Shown: positions 18,032 to 27,167 of the stretch, one piece after another
Numbering within the stretch: position 1 is the stretch's first letter
How the letters are laid out: each line of letters starts with the position of its first letter
Source: an uncultured Eubacterium sp.
GTDB lineage: Bacteria; Bacillota; Clostridia; Lachnospirales; Lachnospiraceae
DNA: 64,000 bases
NCBI GenBank assembly: GCA_910584245.1
Contig: CAJTZF010000015.1
Coordinates: 1 to 64,000 of the forward strand
Direction of reading: 5' to 3'
Made by a program: the position numbers and the translations under genes
The notes under the pieces: generated by a model
Databases searched by the model: none
What the model saw: the letters and a program-made list of their open reading frames with translations, nothing else
Told to the model about the DNA's origin: nothing

Positions 18032-18655
18032 ATGAATAGCTTTGAAACGGATTTGAAACGGGCGTTTTTCAGTGTAAACTTTCTCGCGGGACTGCTGATC
18101 GAGTGCTTTATTCTATGGCGATCCGGCTTCCAGTCGGAAATGTTTCGAATTAGCGTGCCAGTGCTGTCTTCACTTCCTTATACGACGGCATGGCTCGGCG
18201 ATTATAAGAGCGGGTATATAAAGGCATATTTGCCGAGGAGTGGAACAGCCTCCTATATATTAGGAAAGTTTTTATCGTGTGGGATTAGCGGGGGAGCGCT
18301 GCTTGTACTTGCCTGTATGGCCATTCCGGCGGGGGAAGAAGGGGATCGGGAGGGAAAGCTTTTTCTCATATTTCTCTCTGGCATGTTTTGGGCGGTCGTG
18401 TCGGCAACCCTTGCCGCCGCTGCAAAGAGCCGGTATGTCGCTTATGGCGGTGCGTTTGTCCTGTTCTATGTACTTGTCATATTGTATGAGCGCTATTTTA
18501 AGGGATGGTATTGTCTATACCCGGTGGAATGGTATGCGCCCGAGCACACATGGGTTTTAGGGGATATCGGGATTATATGGATGCTTACAGGCATGATTGT
18601 TGTAATTGGCATTTTGTATTATGAAATACTGAGGAGGTGTATAGAAAATGTATAA
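18032..18655 (+). CDS. ABC-2-like integral membrane protein
   Basis: 207 residues, almost all hydrophobic, with about six membrane helices (first at about 12-30, last at about 178-200). No catalytic motif. It sits between a lipoprotein and a second membrane protein, with the ATPase two genes downstream, so it is probably one half of the transporter channel. It overlaps the next gene by eight bases. The substrate cannot be inferred. Confidence 0.72.
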   Translation: MNSFETDLKRAFFSVNFLAGLLIECFILWRSGFQSEMFRISVPVLSSLPYTTAWLGDYKSGYIKAYLPRSGTASYILGKFLSCGISGGALLVLACMAIPAGEEGDREGKLFLIFLSGMFWAVVSATLAAAAKSRYVAYGGAFVLFYVLVILYERYFKGWYCLYPVEWYAPEHTWVLGDIGIIWMLTGMIVVIGILYYEILRRCIENV

Positions 18656-19535
18656 AATGAGGCAGATGGTCCATATTGCCCGTTCTAATTTTCGTAAGTG
18701 GCACAAAAATCCTCAGATCATAATGTGTTTTCTGCTCGCCTTTGTTTTTTGTTTCCTATTGTCCGATAAGGTCATGCAGTTTGCACAGACACATGGTACT
18801 TATTTGCAGGCGATGGAAGCTTTTATATGGACGTTTGGGGATTCCCAGTCCGTGCTCGCGATTTCCATATTGCTGCTGCTTCTTTTTTCCGATCTGCCCA
18901 ATCTTTCGAATGAAGTTCCGTATTTTATGGTTCGGACAGACAGGACGGTATGGATGCTGGGGCAGATCTTGTATTTAATTGCCGCTACTTTTTGCTTTTT
19001 GGTTTTTATCCTGGCGTCAACGGCGCTTTTGTCAGCGGGCAGGGCATATCCGGCGAACCTCTGGAGTGATACGGCGGCAATTCTGGGGTATTCAGGGATC
19101 GGTGAACAGCTCGCCGTGCCGGCCTTTGTCAAAGTATTGGAACTGACGGATCCGTATCGGTGTACGCTTCAGATTTTTTTTCTGATGACGGGCTATACCA
19201 TAACAATGGCGGGCATTATTTTATTTTTAAATCTTTTCCGCAGCAATGGAGGCATGATAGGGGGCGTTTCCTTCAGTGCATTTGGGCTTTTGATGAACCC
19301 GGACATTGTGGCGGACTGGTTCGGCATATCGATAGAGAAAATACGTTTTGCCAATATAGTAAGCGGCTGGATTTCCCCTTTGAATCATGCGACGTATTAT
19401 ATGCACAATTTTGGTTATGACAATCTTCCCAGGCTGTGGCAGTCCTATCTGTTTTTTGTGCTTTTAAGCGCCGTGCTCTTTACGGGAGCGCTTATTAAAA
19501 TAAAAAGTTACCCATTCTCATTTACGGGAACATAA
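18648..19535 (+). CDS. ABC-2-like integral membrane protein
   Basis: 295 residues with about six membrane helices (about 22-40, 63-80, 100-125, 175-200, 205-228, 265-285). Likely the second channel subunit alongside the preceding 207-residue protein. GGAGG lies upstream within the end of that gene. The ATP-binding gene follows after 25 bp. No sequence motif assigns a substrate. Confidence 0.72.
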   Translation: MYKMRQMVHIARSNFRKWHKNPQIIMCFLLAFVFCFLLSDKVMQFAQTHGTYLQAMEAFIWTFGDSQSVLAISILLLLLFSDLPNLSNEVPYFMVRTDRTVWMLGQILYLIAATFCFLVFILASTALLSAGRAYPANLWSDTAAILGYSGIGEQLAVPAFVKVLELTDPYRCTLQIFFLMTGYTITMAGIILFLNLFRSNGGMIGGVSFSAFGLLMNPDIVADWFGISIEKIRFANIVSGWISPLNHATYYMHNFGYDNLPRLWQSYLFFVLLSAVLFTGALIKIKSYPFSFTGT

Positions 19536-19560
19536 AAACACGATTGGAGGGATGAGAGAG

Positions 19561-20208
19561 ATGGAGGAAAAAGTGGGAATTGAAGTGGAACATGTGTATA
19601 AATCATTTGGGAAGGAACACGTACTTAAAAACATCAGTTTTAAAATACCCTCTGGCAGTATTTACGGGGTGGTTGGAAATAATGGAAGCGGAAAAACCGT
19701 GCTTATGAAATGTATATGCGGCTTTATGAAATGTGACCGGGGAAGGATTGTTGTAAATGGCAGACAGGTGGGTAAGGAGGTGGACTTTCCGGACCGTCTT
19801 GGAGTGATTATTGAGACGCCGGGGTTTATCCCCAATTTGTCAGGATACAAAAATCTGAAAATACTTGCCGCACTAAAGGGAAGAATCGGGAAAACGGAAA
19901 TCAGGGAGACGATACGGAGAGTAGGGCTTGACCCTGACATGAGGAAGCCTGTGGCAAAATACTCTCTTGGGATGCGTCAGAGGCTTGGGATTGCGCAGGC
20001 AATTATGGAAAATCCAAGCGTACTTGTTTTGGATGAGCCATTGAATGGGCTGGACCGGTACGGCGTTGTGGAAATAAGGTCTTTGCTCAAGGAATTAAAA
20101 GCAGATGGGAAATCCATCCTTCTTGCCAGCCACAACGCACAGGATATTGAAGAACTTTGCGACCATGTACAGGATTTGATGTTAGAAAGGAAGGAAGAAG
20201 ATGAATAG
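19561..20208 (+). CDS. ABC transporter ATP-binding protein
   Basis: 215-residue ATPase: Walker A GNNGSGKT, signature YSLGMRQRLGIAQ (SLGMR instead of LSGGQ), Walker B VLVLDEPLNGLD and switch histidine in LLASHNAQDIEEL. Resembles CcmA/lantibiotic-immunity-type ABC-2 ATPases. ATG 19561 is used because GGAGGG sits nine bases upstream; ATG 19552 abuts that site. It overlaps the next gene by eight bases and pairs with the two membrane proteins just upstream. Confidence 0.87.
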   Translation: MEEKVGIEVEHVYKSFGKEHVLKNISFKIPSGSIYGVVGNNGSGKTVLMKCICGFMKCDRGRIVVNGRQVGKEVDFPDRLGVIIETPGFIPNLSGYKNLKILAALKGRIGKTEIRETIRRVGLDPDMRKPVAKYSLGMRQRLGIAQAIMENPSVLVLDEPLNGLDRYGVVEIRSLLKELKADGKSILLASHNAQDIEELCDHVQDLMLERKEEDE

Positions 20209-22132
20209 GCGGAATTGGAGGAGAGTATTAGCGATCTTGTGTCTTGCCGGCTGCCTGGTTTGCAGAGATGGTTTTGACCGCCCTCTGGCGCGTGCTGAGC
20301 AGAAGTCCGCGGGTGAAGCCGGACAGGACAGCGCGGACGGGGAAGGAAAGCAGGGGATGTCGGACGCAGGGGGGATGGCAGGTTTCGTCATAGACAACCA
20401 AAACATATATGAGGGGATGGATAAGTCCTATGCCCGGGGATATGTTCCGAAAGTAGGAAGAAAAAAAGCGGTAGTTGTACTGCCCTTGCTGGCAAAACGC
20501 AAGATTGCGCAAAACCGGCTGACCGCCGCCGTCCGGTTTGGGGAGACAGATCCTTCACCGTTTGTGCGGAAAAATTATGAAAAGGCAGTTGCCTTTGCCA
20601 ATCATCCGACAGGGAGGTCAGGACAAACGATGGGGTGCTATCTCGTGTCGTTCCAGCTTGAATTGAAAAAAGAGCGCTATAATGGGAGCTATCCTGTCAT
20701 GTTTTTGGTCAGTGCAGAGGACGAAGCTGGCAATGAAATCAATCAGGAATTCACGGTGTATGTGACGATAGCGGACGGAAAAGAGGCAGGAGGAGAGGGA
20801 AGTCAGGGAATATCCGATACAGGGGGCATGACAGGTTTTACGATAGACAGCCGTCATGTATACAAGGGGATGGGAAAGTCCTATGCCCAGGGGTATGTTC
20901 CGGGAATAGAAGGGAAAAAGGCAGTCATCGTGCTGCCGCTGCTGGCGAAGCATAAGCTGGCCGGAAATAAGGCGACTGTCACACTCAAATTCGGAGAGAC
21001 AGAAAATCTGCCGTTTGTGCGCAAAAACTATGAGAAAGCAGTTGCTCTCGGAGCGCATAAGACGGGAGAGGGGAATAAAAAACAGGAGTGCTATCTTGTT
21101 ACCTTTTCGTTGAAGTTAAAGGAGGAGCGCTATAATGGAAGCTATCCCGTGACTTTGGCTGTCGCCGCACAGGACGGAAACGGCAATGAGATCAATCAGG
21201 AATTTACAGTGTATGTAACGATAACAGATGGAAAAGATCCGGCTGCGGACGGCGCGGCGCCAGGCGCCGACAACAGCCTTCCCCAATTTGCGCCTAAAGT
21301 TATGGTTCACACATACAAATTTTCGAAGAAAAAAGTTTTGTGTGGGAGAGAAACGACAGCGAAGGTTACGCTTCTTAACACGAGTAAGACAGAACCGGTG
21401 AAAAATATGCTTGTAACAGTTGCACCGGATGAAAATGTAGAGCTGCTTGATAAGACTGGCAGCAGCTACGTGGGGGAGCTGGGGCCGGACAGTACATGTG
21501 ATATATCATTTAAATTCCGGGCGCGCGCGGCAGTGCCAAGCGGGCAGTATAACATTAATATCACGATGGATTATGCGGATAGCAAGGGAAATCCGATTAC
21601 CGCCCAGGGAACGGTAAAGGTGTCGGCCCGGCAGCAGGTACAGATTGAGCTTGCCCCAGTCCATGTGCCGAAGGAATTGCAGCTGGGTGAGACGGTGGAA
21701 TTACAGGTTCAGGCAATGAACCTGGGAAAAGGAAAGCTGTATCATGTGCGCGCCAATATGGAGGCGGACGGTTTGACGCCATCCGGTACAGCATTTATCG
21801 GGGATATGGAGGCGGGAACTTCTATGTCTGGCAGCATGGAGCTCACGGCGGAAGGACTGGACGGGGATTCCTTATTTGGTGCGACCCAGGGGAAGATCAC
21901 ATTTTATTACGAAGATGAGGGGGGGAATGAGTTGACGCAGGAACAGGCATTTGAGACTTCTATCGTATCTCCGCTGAGTGGGGAGGGGGAAGACCAGACG
22001 GAGGATGATACAAGACAGTGGTGGATTATAATGACGGTAATCGTCGTAGTTCTCGTCCAGGCAGCCGTTATATTTTTTATGAGAAGGCCGAGGAGGGCGC
22101 ATAGGGGAGAAGTGGACTATAATGAAAAATAA
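20201..22132 (+). CDS. Membrane-anchored surface protein with duplicated module and CARDB-like domains
   Basis: 643 residues with an N-terminal signal sequence, two tandem copies of a module of about 147 residues (residues about 48-195 and 199-345, sharing phrases such as GMxKSYAxGYVP, PFVRKNYEKAVA, ERYNGSYPV and GNEINQEFTVYVTI), then two beta-rich domains like CARDB/COG1361 (about 365-480 and 485-590) and a C-terminal membrane helix (WWIIMTVIVVVLVQAAVIFFM) with a basic tail. Extracytoplasmic, anchored at both ends of the cluster's logic as a cell-surface accessory of the ABC exporter. Function unknown; possibly peptide capture or wall contact. Confidence 0.75.
   Translation: MNRRNWRRVLAILCLAGCLVCRDGFDRPLARAEQKSAGEAGQDSADGEGKQGMSDAGGMAGFVIDNQNIYEGMDKSYARGYVPKVGRKKAVVVLPLLAKRKIAQNRLTAAVRFGETDPSPFVRKNYEKAVAFANHPTGRSGQTMGCYLVSFQLELKKERYNGSYPVMFLVSAEDEAGNEINQEFTVYVTIADGKEAGGEGSQGISDTGGMTGFTIDSRHVYKGMGKSYAQGYVPGIEGKKAVIVLPLLAKHKLAGNKATVTLKFGETENLPFVRKNYEKAVALGAHKTGEGNKKQECYLVTFSLKLKEERYNGSYPVTLAVAAQDGNGNEINQEFTVYVTITDGKDPAADGAAPGADNSLPQFAPKVMVHTYKFSKKKVLCGRETTAKVTLLNTSKTEPVKNMLVTVAPDENVELLDKTGSSYVGELGPDSTCDISFKFRARAAVPSGQYNINITMDYADSKGNPITAQGTVKVSARQQVQIELAPVHVPKELQLGETVELQVQAMNLGKGKLYHVRANMEADGLTPSGTAFIGDMEAGTSMSGSMELTAEGLDGDSLFGATQGKITFYYEDEGGNELTQEQAFETSIVSPLSGEGEDQTEDDTRQWWIIMTVIVVVLVQAAVIFFMRRPRRAHRGEVDYNEK
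20342..21235. repeat. In-gene tandem duplication of about 440 bp (two copies)
   Basis: Copy one spans about 20342-20784 and copy two about 20795-21235. They are clearly homologous in nucleotide and protein sequence but diverged, so the duplication is not recent. Confidence 0.8.
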
Positions 22133-22982
22133 AATTCGGGGTTTTTTAAAACTGAGAAAGCAGAGCGATACCGTAAAGCTGATCTGCATGCTTGCATTCG
22201 TGGAAATCTTTTTTCTTGCCAATACTATTTATCATGCGTGGGGAATTTATCATTATGTTAATACACCTGCGGAATACATCCTCATGGGAACGGAGGGGGG
22301 CCGGGGGGAACGCGTGGAGGAACTGCGCCGGAGTGGCACAGTGGAAATAGTAAGTTGTCAAGAGGATGTCCCGGTCACGATTATGGACCGGGGAACGGGA
22401 GTGGAAGTCGACTGCACGATATTGTCCCAGGAATATGTGGAGGAAATGTTCGGCGTGAAGCTTTCGGGCACTTCGAGACGCATTTATATGAATGAAACGG
22501 CATTTTCGGATTTGAAGGAGGCATTATCAGAAAAAAGTGAGAGCGTGTCGCATCTGGAACAATCCAGGCAGGGAGAGGGAGGCTTAGAATTTGAAATCCG
22601 TTATTCCATGCCTGAGCCGGCGGACGGACAGGAGGGAGAGGGAGGCGGCATGGCTGCGGCGCCGCAATATAAAAAAGCGAAGCTGGTAGTCGTAAACATG
22701 GGAGAGAAGGAAGACAAGAGCATCGTCTGTACAGCGGAGACGGGCGGCAAGTTTTTGAAAGAGGCCGCAACCTTGAGAGTACAGTTTCAAAAACATGATC
22801 TGGACGGACTTCAAGTGAGTAATTTGAGAAAGATGGGATATAAGATTGAAAATGAGGAGGTAGTAATTGCAGAAGAGTATGAAATAAAAACCCAATTACT
22901 CCATATCCAGTACGGAATGATTGTCTGTGCAATTTGCCTCGTATCCGTTTTTGCATTAAGCCGTGGGGTGAGGAAAAAATAA
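22122..22982 (+). CDS. Membrane protein with extracytoplasmic domain between two helices
   Basis: 286 residues with membrane helices at about 19-43 and 258-280 and a soluble domain between them. The topology is like a minimal MacB/FtsX-type accessory subunit, but I recognise no family motif. It overlaps the CARDB-like gene by 11 bases and is the last gene of the lipoprotein/ABC operon. The middle contains a low-complexity stretch (EGEGGGMAAAP). Confidence 0.65.
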   Translation: MKNKIRGFLKLRKQSDTVKLICMLAFVEIFFLANTIYHAWGIYHYVNTPAEYILMGTEGGRGERVEELRRSGTVEIVSCQEDVPVTIMDRGTGVEVDCTILSQEYVEEMFGVKLSGTSRRIYMNETAFSDLKEALSEKSESVSHLEQSRQGEGGLEFEIRYSMPEPADGQEGEGGGMAAAPQYKKAKLVVVNMGEKEDKSIVCTAETGGKFLKEAATLRVQFQKHDLDGLQVSNLRKMGYKIENEEVVIAEEYEIKTQLLHIQYGMIVCAICLVSVFALSRGVRKK

Positions 22983-23051
22983 AAAGTGCCTTCGTAAATA
23001 GTGTCGGTATACTGTTTGCGGGGGTATTTTGCTGATTGTAAAAGAAATGGG

Positions 23052-23080
23052 TTGAGTTCTGGATTTCTTTTATGTATAAT
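23052..23080 (+). promoter_or_regulatory. Promoter of the MutS-like gene pair
   Basis: TTGAGT (23052-23057), 17-base spacer, TATAAT (23075-23080), 34 bases before the start codon. Confidence 0.7.
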
Positions 23081-23114
23081 TGAAAACAAACAAGTGGAAG
23101 GCGGGGAATAAGGA

Positions 23115-24614
23115 ATGATTTCATTGTTAGGCGAGGGGGCTATCATAAATGATGAAAAATGGTTTAATGATATGCTGGAAGACTTGAATATTAAGTACAT
23201 TCTTTTTGGAGTAAAAAGTGTATCGGGCGGTTATGAGATCGAGGAAATGTACCGGATGTTCCCGAAAAATAAAGAAATGATGGAATTTCGGAGAACGGTT
23301 ACAAAGGATATGGAGAAAAAAGACATCCGGGAATTGTTTGAGGAATATTCACGAAAAATGAAGGTTGTCAGAGGTTTGGAAAAAAGTTCCCAGTTCTCCA
23401 ATATAAGTCCCCAGCGGTATAAATTTCATTGTGATGCGTTAGGCATTTACTTTGAAGCCATTGGACAATTAAGGGATGGATTATTCCAAAAAAATTCCTT
23501 ATCTCCTGCAATTCAATCTATCCTGGAGGAAATAAAGGGGTATCTCTCAAATAACATTATAATGCAAAATATAAATAATGTGAGGGAAGTAAAGGAATTT
23601 TTCCGTCATCATAGTTTTACCATTTCTGTAGGAAAAGATTTTTTAAAAATCAGAAAAACGAAGCAAGAGGATGATCCGCAATCCGGAGATAAGTTTGGAA
23701 ATTTATTTTTGGGCGAGACCGGAGTGAAAAGCTTTAGCAGTGATGGAAATTTACTGCCAATAGAAAAGACGCTGGTTCAATATTTTGAACAGAACGAAAA
23801 AGTTATACTAAAGAAAATGAAGCAGTTGTGGGATATTCAAGTCGATGAGCGTTTTTTGACATTAGAAAAGGAATTGCAGTTTTATTTAAGCTTTTTTAAG
23901 TACATTGCCCAGTTTGAACAGAGAGGTTATGAGTTTTGCCTGCCTGAATTAGCAGATGGGATAGAGATTGAAGATGGTTATGATTTTGCATTAGCGGGAA
24001 AGGAATTAAGCGGGCCGAGAAGGGTAATTACCAATTGCTTCCGCATTGAGGGGAAGCAAAGAATGGTCGTTATAACAGGCGCGAATGGCGGCGGGAAAAC
24101 CACTTATGCGCGAATGGCCGGGGAAATCTTATTTTTTTCCAACCTGGGCTTGCTTGTTCCCGCGAAGTCTGCAAAGGTACCTTTCTTTGGCAGGATTTTA
24201 ACTCACTTTTCCACGGAAGAAAGCGAAAAAACTGGCAGAGGAAAGTTGCTTGAGGAATTACATAGATTAAAGCCGCTGTTTGAGAATAAGGAAGAAAACC
24301 AGTTTGTCATTTTAAATGAGCTTTTTACAACAGCTGCCACAAAAGATGCTTTGGAGATGGGCGAGTGCGTTATGGATATGGTCATTGACCGAAATATGCG
24401 GGGAGTTTATGTGACTCATATTCAAGGATTAGCGAAAGAAACCGACCATGTTGTAAGCATGGTTGCCGAGTTATGTGAAGATCATAAAACACGTTCATAT
24501 AAAATTTCCAGAAGGCTGCCAAATGAAGAGGAATATGAAGATTCTATTATTGAGAAGCATCATTTGTTGGAAGGCCAGATAAAGGAGGTGCTATCTCATG
24601 TGCTATCAAAATAG
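23115..24614 (+). CDS. MutS-family ATPase without mismatch-recognition domain (first of pair)
   Basis: 499 residues. The C-terminal third is a MutS-type ABC ATPase: Walker A GANGGGKT (residues 322-329), a Walker B region FVILNELFTTAATKDALEMG (about 397-416) and VYVTHIQGLAKE. The N-terminal 300 residues are helical and look like MutS core/lever helices; the mismatch-reading domain I (Phe-x-Glu) is absent. The Walker B aspartate is replaced by asparagine (NE for DE). The gene overlaps the next MutS-like gene by 17 bp, so they are probably made together and may form a heterodimer. AT-richer than its neighbours. DNA repair proper is unlikely; role unknown. Confidence 0.8.
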   Translation: MISLLGEGAIINDEKWFNDMLEDLNIKYILFGVKSVSGGYEIEEMYRMFPKNKEMMEFRRTVTKDMEKKDIRELFEEYSRKMKVVRGLEKSSQFSNISPQRYKFHCDALGIYFEAIGQLRDGLFQKNSLSPAIQSILEEIKGYLSNNIIMQNINNVREVKEFFRHHSFTISVGKDFLKIRKTKQEDDPQSGDKFGNLFLGETGVKSFSSDGNLLPIEKTLVQYFEQNEKVILKKMKQLWDIQVDERFLTLEKELQFYLSFFKYIAQFEQRGYEFCLPELADGIEIEDGYDFALAGKELSGPRRVITNCFRIEGKQRMVVITGANGGGKTTYARMAGEILFFSNLGLLVPAKSAKVPFFGRILTHFSTEESEKTGRGKLLEELHRLKPLFENKEENQFVILNELFTTAATKDALEMGECVMDMVIDRNMRGVYVTHIQGLAKETDHVVSMVAELCEDHKTRSYKISRRLPNEEEYEDSIIEKHHLLEGQIKEVLSHVLSK

Positions 24615-26079
24615 TATCCGGTTTTTTAATGTGGGAAAACATAAGTATAAATCATTTCATGAGTTGGCAAAAGATGTGAATTTTGGCGTGATATTGAACT
24701 ATATGGCATCGGAAGATAAAGACGATATACCTTGGATTACCAATGTAGTTTCAGTTCCAATGCTGGAGGAACAAGAGTTGGGAAAGCGGCAGGATCTTAT
24801 TCGTTTTTTGTGTGGTAATCCAGCTATTATTGACGAAGCTTATCGCTTGATTAAAAAATTTTATGATAAATATTCCCGCATGTTTAAGTTGGTGGAGAAT
24901 GGGAAAAAGGAAATGGATCAATGCAGTTCAACGGCTGCCTCTTGTATTGAGTTGCTGCAATGCCTGTCGGAATTTGTTTCTTCGTTTAGTGGACTAATAA
25001 AAAAATACAATTTATCAGAAATAAAAGAATTTTCTACACTTTGCAGTAGTTTTTCCGATTTTGCCAATAGTCCTTTTTGCGGGGAAATGGCATCCTGCAT
25101 AGATTCTTATAAAAAAGAAGGCCAAATTACTTTTCAAATAAGTATTGGACAGGGATTCAAGTTTTCCAATATTGCATTTGACAGTATAGATTGCACAAAA
25201 GAGCGGAATTATGTTTTTTTACCACGGAAAAAGGATGGCTCCTTTTTATACAGGGACGATTCTGTCTGTGCCGGCGGTATGGCGTTAGCTGATTACTTTT
25301 TGGTTAATCTTGTAAAAGATAACTGGCTTGAGTTTCAGGAGTGGGTATTCTCTTTTGAACATTTGCGAAGCCAGAGTGCCTTTTTATATGGTAGTGTTAA
25401 ATTATACAAAAGGGGGTTGGAGCGGGGGTTCTATTTTTCCTATCCGCAATTGGCAAATAGCTCATGTGAAATGAAAGAATTGTATGAGCTGTCGCTCGCT
25501 TTTCAGACTACAACCTTTCCGATAACGAACGATGTGAGATTGACAAACAAAAAAGGATTGGTCGTAACAGGCACAAATCAAGGCGGGAAATCTACATTTT
25601 TAAGAAGTTTAGGCATTGCACAGCTGATGTATCAGTGTGGCATGTATGTTCCTGCCGCGGAGTATTCGTCAAAAAGATACCGGCAAATCTTTTCCCATTT
25701 TACAAAAAGAGAAGATTCCGCGATGAATACGGGGAGATTTGAGGAGGAATTAATACGGATGGAATACATACTGCAAAATGCTGAGGAAGGTTCGCTTATT
25801 TTGTCGAACGAAACATTTTGCGGTACTACGGAGGTGACGGCCACGCAGGTTGCAATGGCCATTGCAGAGGGGATAAAAGATTATGACATTGATTTATGGA
25901 TGGTTACGCACATATCCCAATTTGCAATTAATCTTTATAACCAAAACAATAACGATTACGTATTCCTTTCAGCTGCCCATAAAAGTGAGGGACAGGAACC
26001 GTTTAAAATGATCGGGAAAAAACCAGATAATACAAGCTTTGGAATGGAATTGTTTCAGAGTGTTCTTTTTGAGGAATAG
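24598..26079 (+). CDS. MutS-family ATPase without mismatch-recognition domain (second of pair)
   Basis: 493 residues, distantly similar to the preceding protein throughout. Walker A GTNQGGKST (from residue about 326), a Walker B region LILSNETFCGTTEVTA (about 399-414), again with asparagine in place of aspartate, and MVTHISQFA. The helical N-terminal half lacks the mismatch-binding domain. The start has AAAGGAGG upstream inside the first gene. Its last 25 bp overlap, tail to tail, the HNH endonuclease remnant on the other strand. Could be a DNA-junction clamp, a recombination suppressor (MutS2-like) or part of a defence system; none is shown by sequence alone. Confidence 0.8.
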   Translation: MCYQNSIRFFNVGKHKYKSFHELAKDVNFGVILNYMASEDKDDIPWITNVVSVPMLEEQELGKRQDLIRFLCGNPAIIDEAYRLIKKFYDKYSRMFKLVENGKKEMDQCSSTAASCIELLQCLSEFVSSFSGLIKKYNLSEIKEFSTLCSSFSDFANSPFCGEMASCIDSYKKEGQITFQISIGQGFKFSNIAFDSIDCTKERNYVFLPRKKDGSFLYRDDSVCAGGMALADYFLVNLVKDNWLEFQEWVFSFEHLRSQSAFLYGSVKLYKRGLERGFYFSYPQLANSSCEMKELYELSLAFQTTTFPITNDVRLTNKKGLVVTGTNQGGKSTFLRSLGIAQLMYQCGMYVPAAEYSSKRYRQIFSHFTKREDSAMNTGRFEEELIRMEYILQNAEEGSLILSNETFCGTTEVTATQVAMAIAEGIKDYDIDLWMVTHISQFAINLYNQNNNDYVFLSAAHKSEGQEPFKMIGKKPDNTSFGMELFQSVLFEE

Positions 26080-27146
26080 ACCCAGTTTTGAAAGCCACAA
26101 TTTTTCGCTGACTGATAGACTGGGTGTATAACCTCCTCCAGTGCACGGGAAAATTGTGTAAGGGACAATCCTTTTTTATAAATGCGGCCTGTGATCTCGC
26201 TATCATTTAAGTGGTCCGCGGCACATTTTCGAAATGTCTCCATAACTGCTTTATTTTTTTCCATCATTTCATAGGACAAATATTCTAGGCGACATAGCTT
26301 GGGAAAGTAGGTTTCCCAGTCGGGAAGGTGGTTGCTTTTACTGCTATTGATTCCTTTTGTTGTCGGATGAAGATTCCAGAACTCATCATGGGCTACGTAT
26401 GACCAAGGTACAAAGTGATCAATTGAAATATCATGTTCTGTAATAATTTTATCCCCATAAATTTCATGGATGGGGCCCATCTGAATCAGTAATTTCCAGT
26501 ATTTTTGCACTTTATCCAGTTTTCGTTCTATTGGCGGACGCAGTTTATTTGCAATGCCTGGTACACTTGGGTTGCGTTTTTGTAGATACAGGATCATGTT
26601 ATATTGGAGCCATCCTTTTAGGATCTCTTGATTGTTATGAATATACGTAGTCCATTCCGGTTGTATACAGATTGCTGTTTTCATTCCGCTCAAAGTAGTA
26701 AAATAATATATCAGGTGTTTTTCACGATTTATGTTATGAATGAGCTGTCGCTCCGATACATTCCATGCTGTCCCCTTCATATTTATAAAGGGCGCTTGCA
26801 GCCGATATGGGACGTTGTATGTAAGCGTCCGTTTTTTCTGTATTACTTCGCGGTCTTTGCAAGTTTTCAAATGTTCTAGTATAACATTCTTTTTTTCGCA
26901 TGGCTTTAAATCACTGTTGTTATAAATGTGATGTACCAGTCGTCCAGTGTGTCGTTTGGTCCTAAATTTAGATGATATTCCGCTACCATATCCAAGCATC
27001 TGCAATCATCTCATCAATTAGCTCTTCATATAAAATAACATCCTTGCCCTCCAGAATTTTTGTAATGATAGCTTGAAACCAGAAAAACTTATAACATTCA
27101 CTCGTATTTTCAAATAGACGGCTTAACGTAAAATAAGTCTTGACAT
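26055..27146 (-). pseudogene. HNH endonuclease gene, apparently inactivated by frameshifts
   Basis: A 316-codon open frame (26055-27005) contains an HNH-type core, ISIDHFVPWSYVAHDEFWNL followed by KSNHLPDW (DH, then N and H spaced as in HNH nucleases). The apparent N-terminus of that frame does not look natural. Reading upstream in other frames restores a plausible protein: one frame gives SRLFENTSECYKFFWFQ onward to EELIDEMIADAW, a second gives MVAEYHLNLGPNDTLD, and the long frame resumes at RLVHHIYNNSDLKPCEKK. This implies single-base indels near 26987-26993 and 26940-26948, and perhaps another at the start near 27144. It converges on and overlaps the MutS-like pair. Sequencing error cannot be excluded. 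Confidence 0.7.
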
Positions 27147-27167
27147 TTTAGGTCAACTGTATATAAT
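27140..27167 (+). promoter_or_regulatory. Promoter of the GntR/ABC operon
   Basis: TTGACA (27140-27145), 16-base spacer, TATAAT (27162-27167): both hexamers are exact consensus. It overlaps the 5' end of the opposing HNH remnant. Confidence 0.8.

Noticed and set aside
22381..23124. 247-codon minus-strand ORF
   Set aside because: Antisense to the membrane protein at 22122 and across a promoter; Pro/Ser-rich composition typical of antisense frames.
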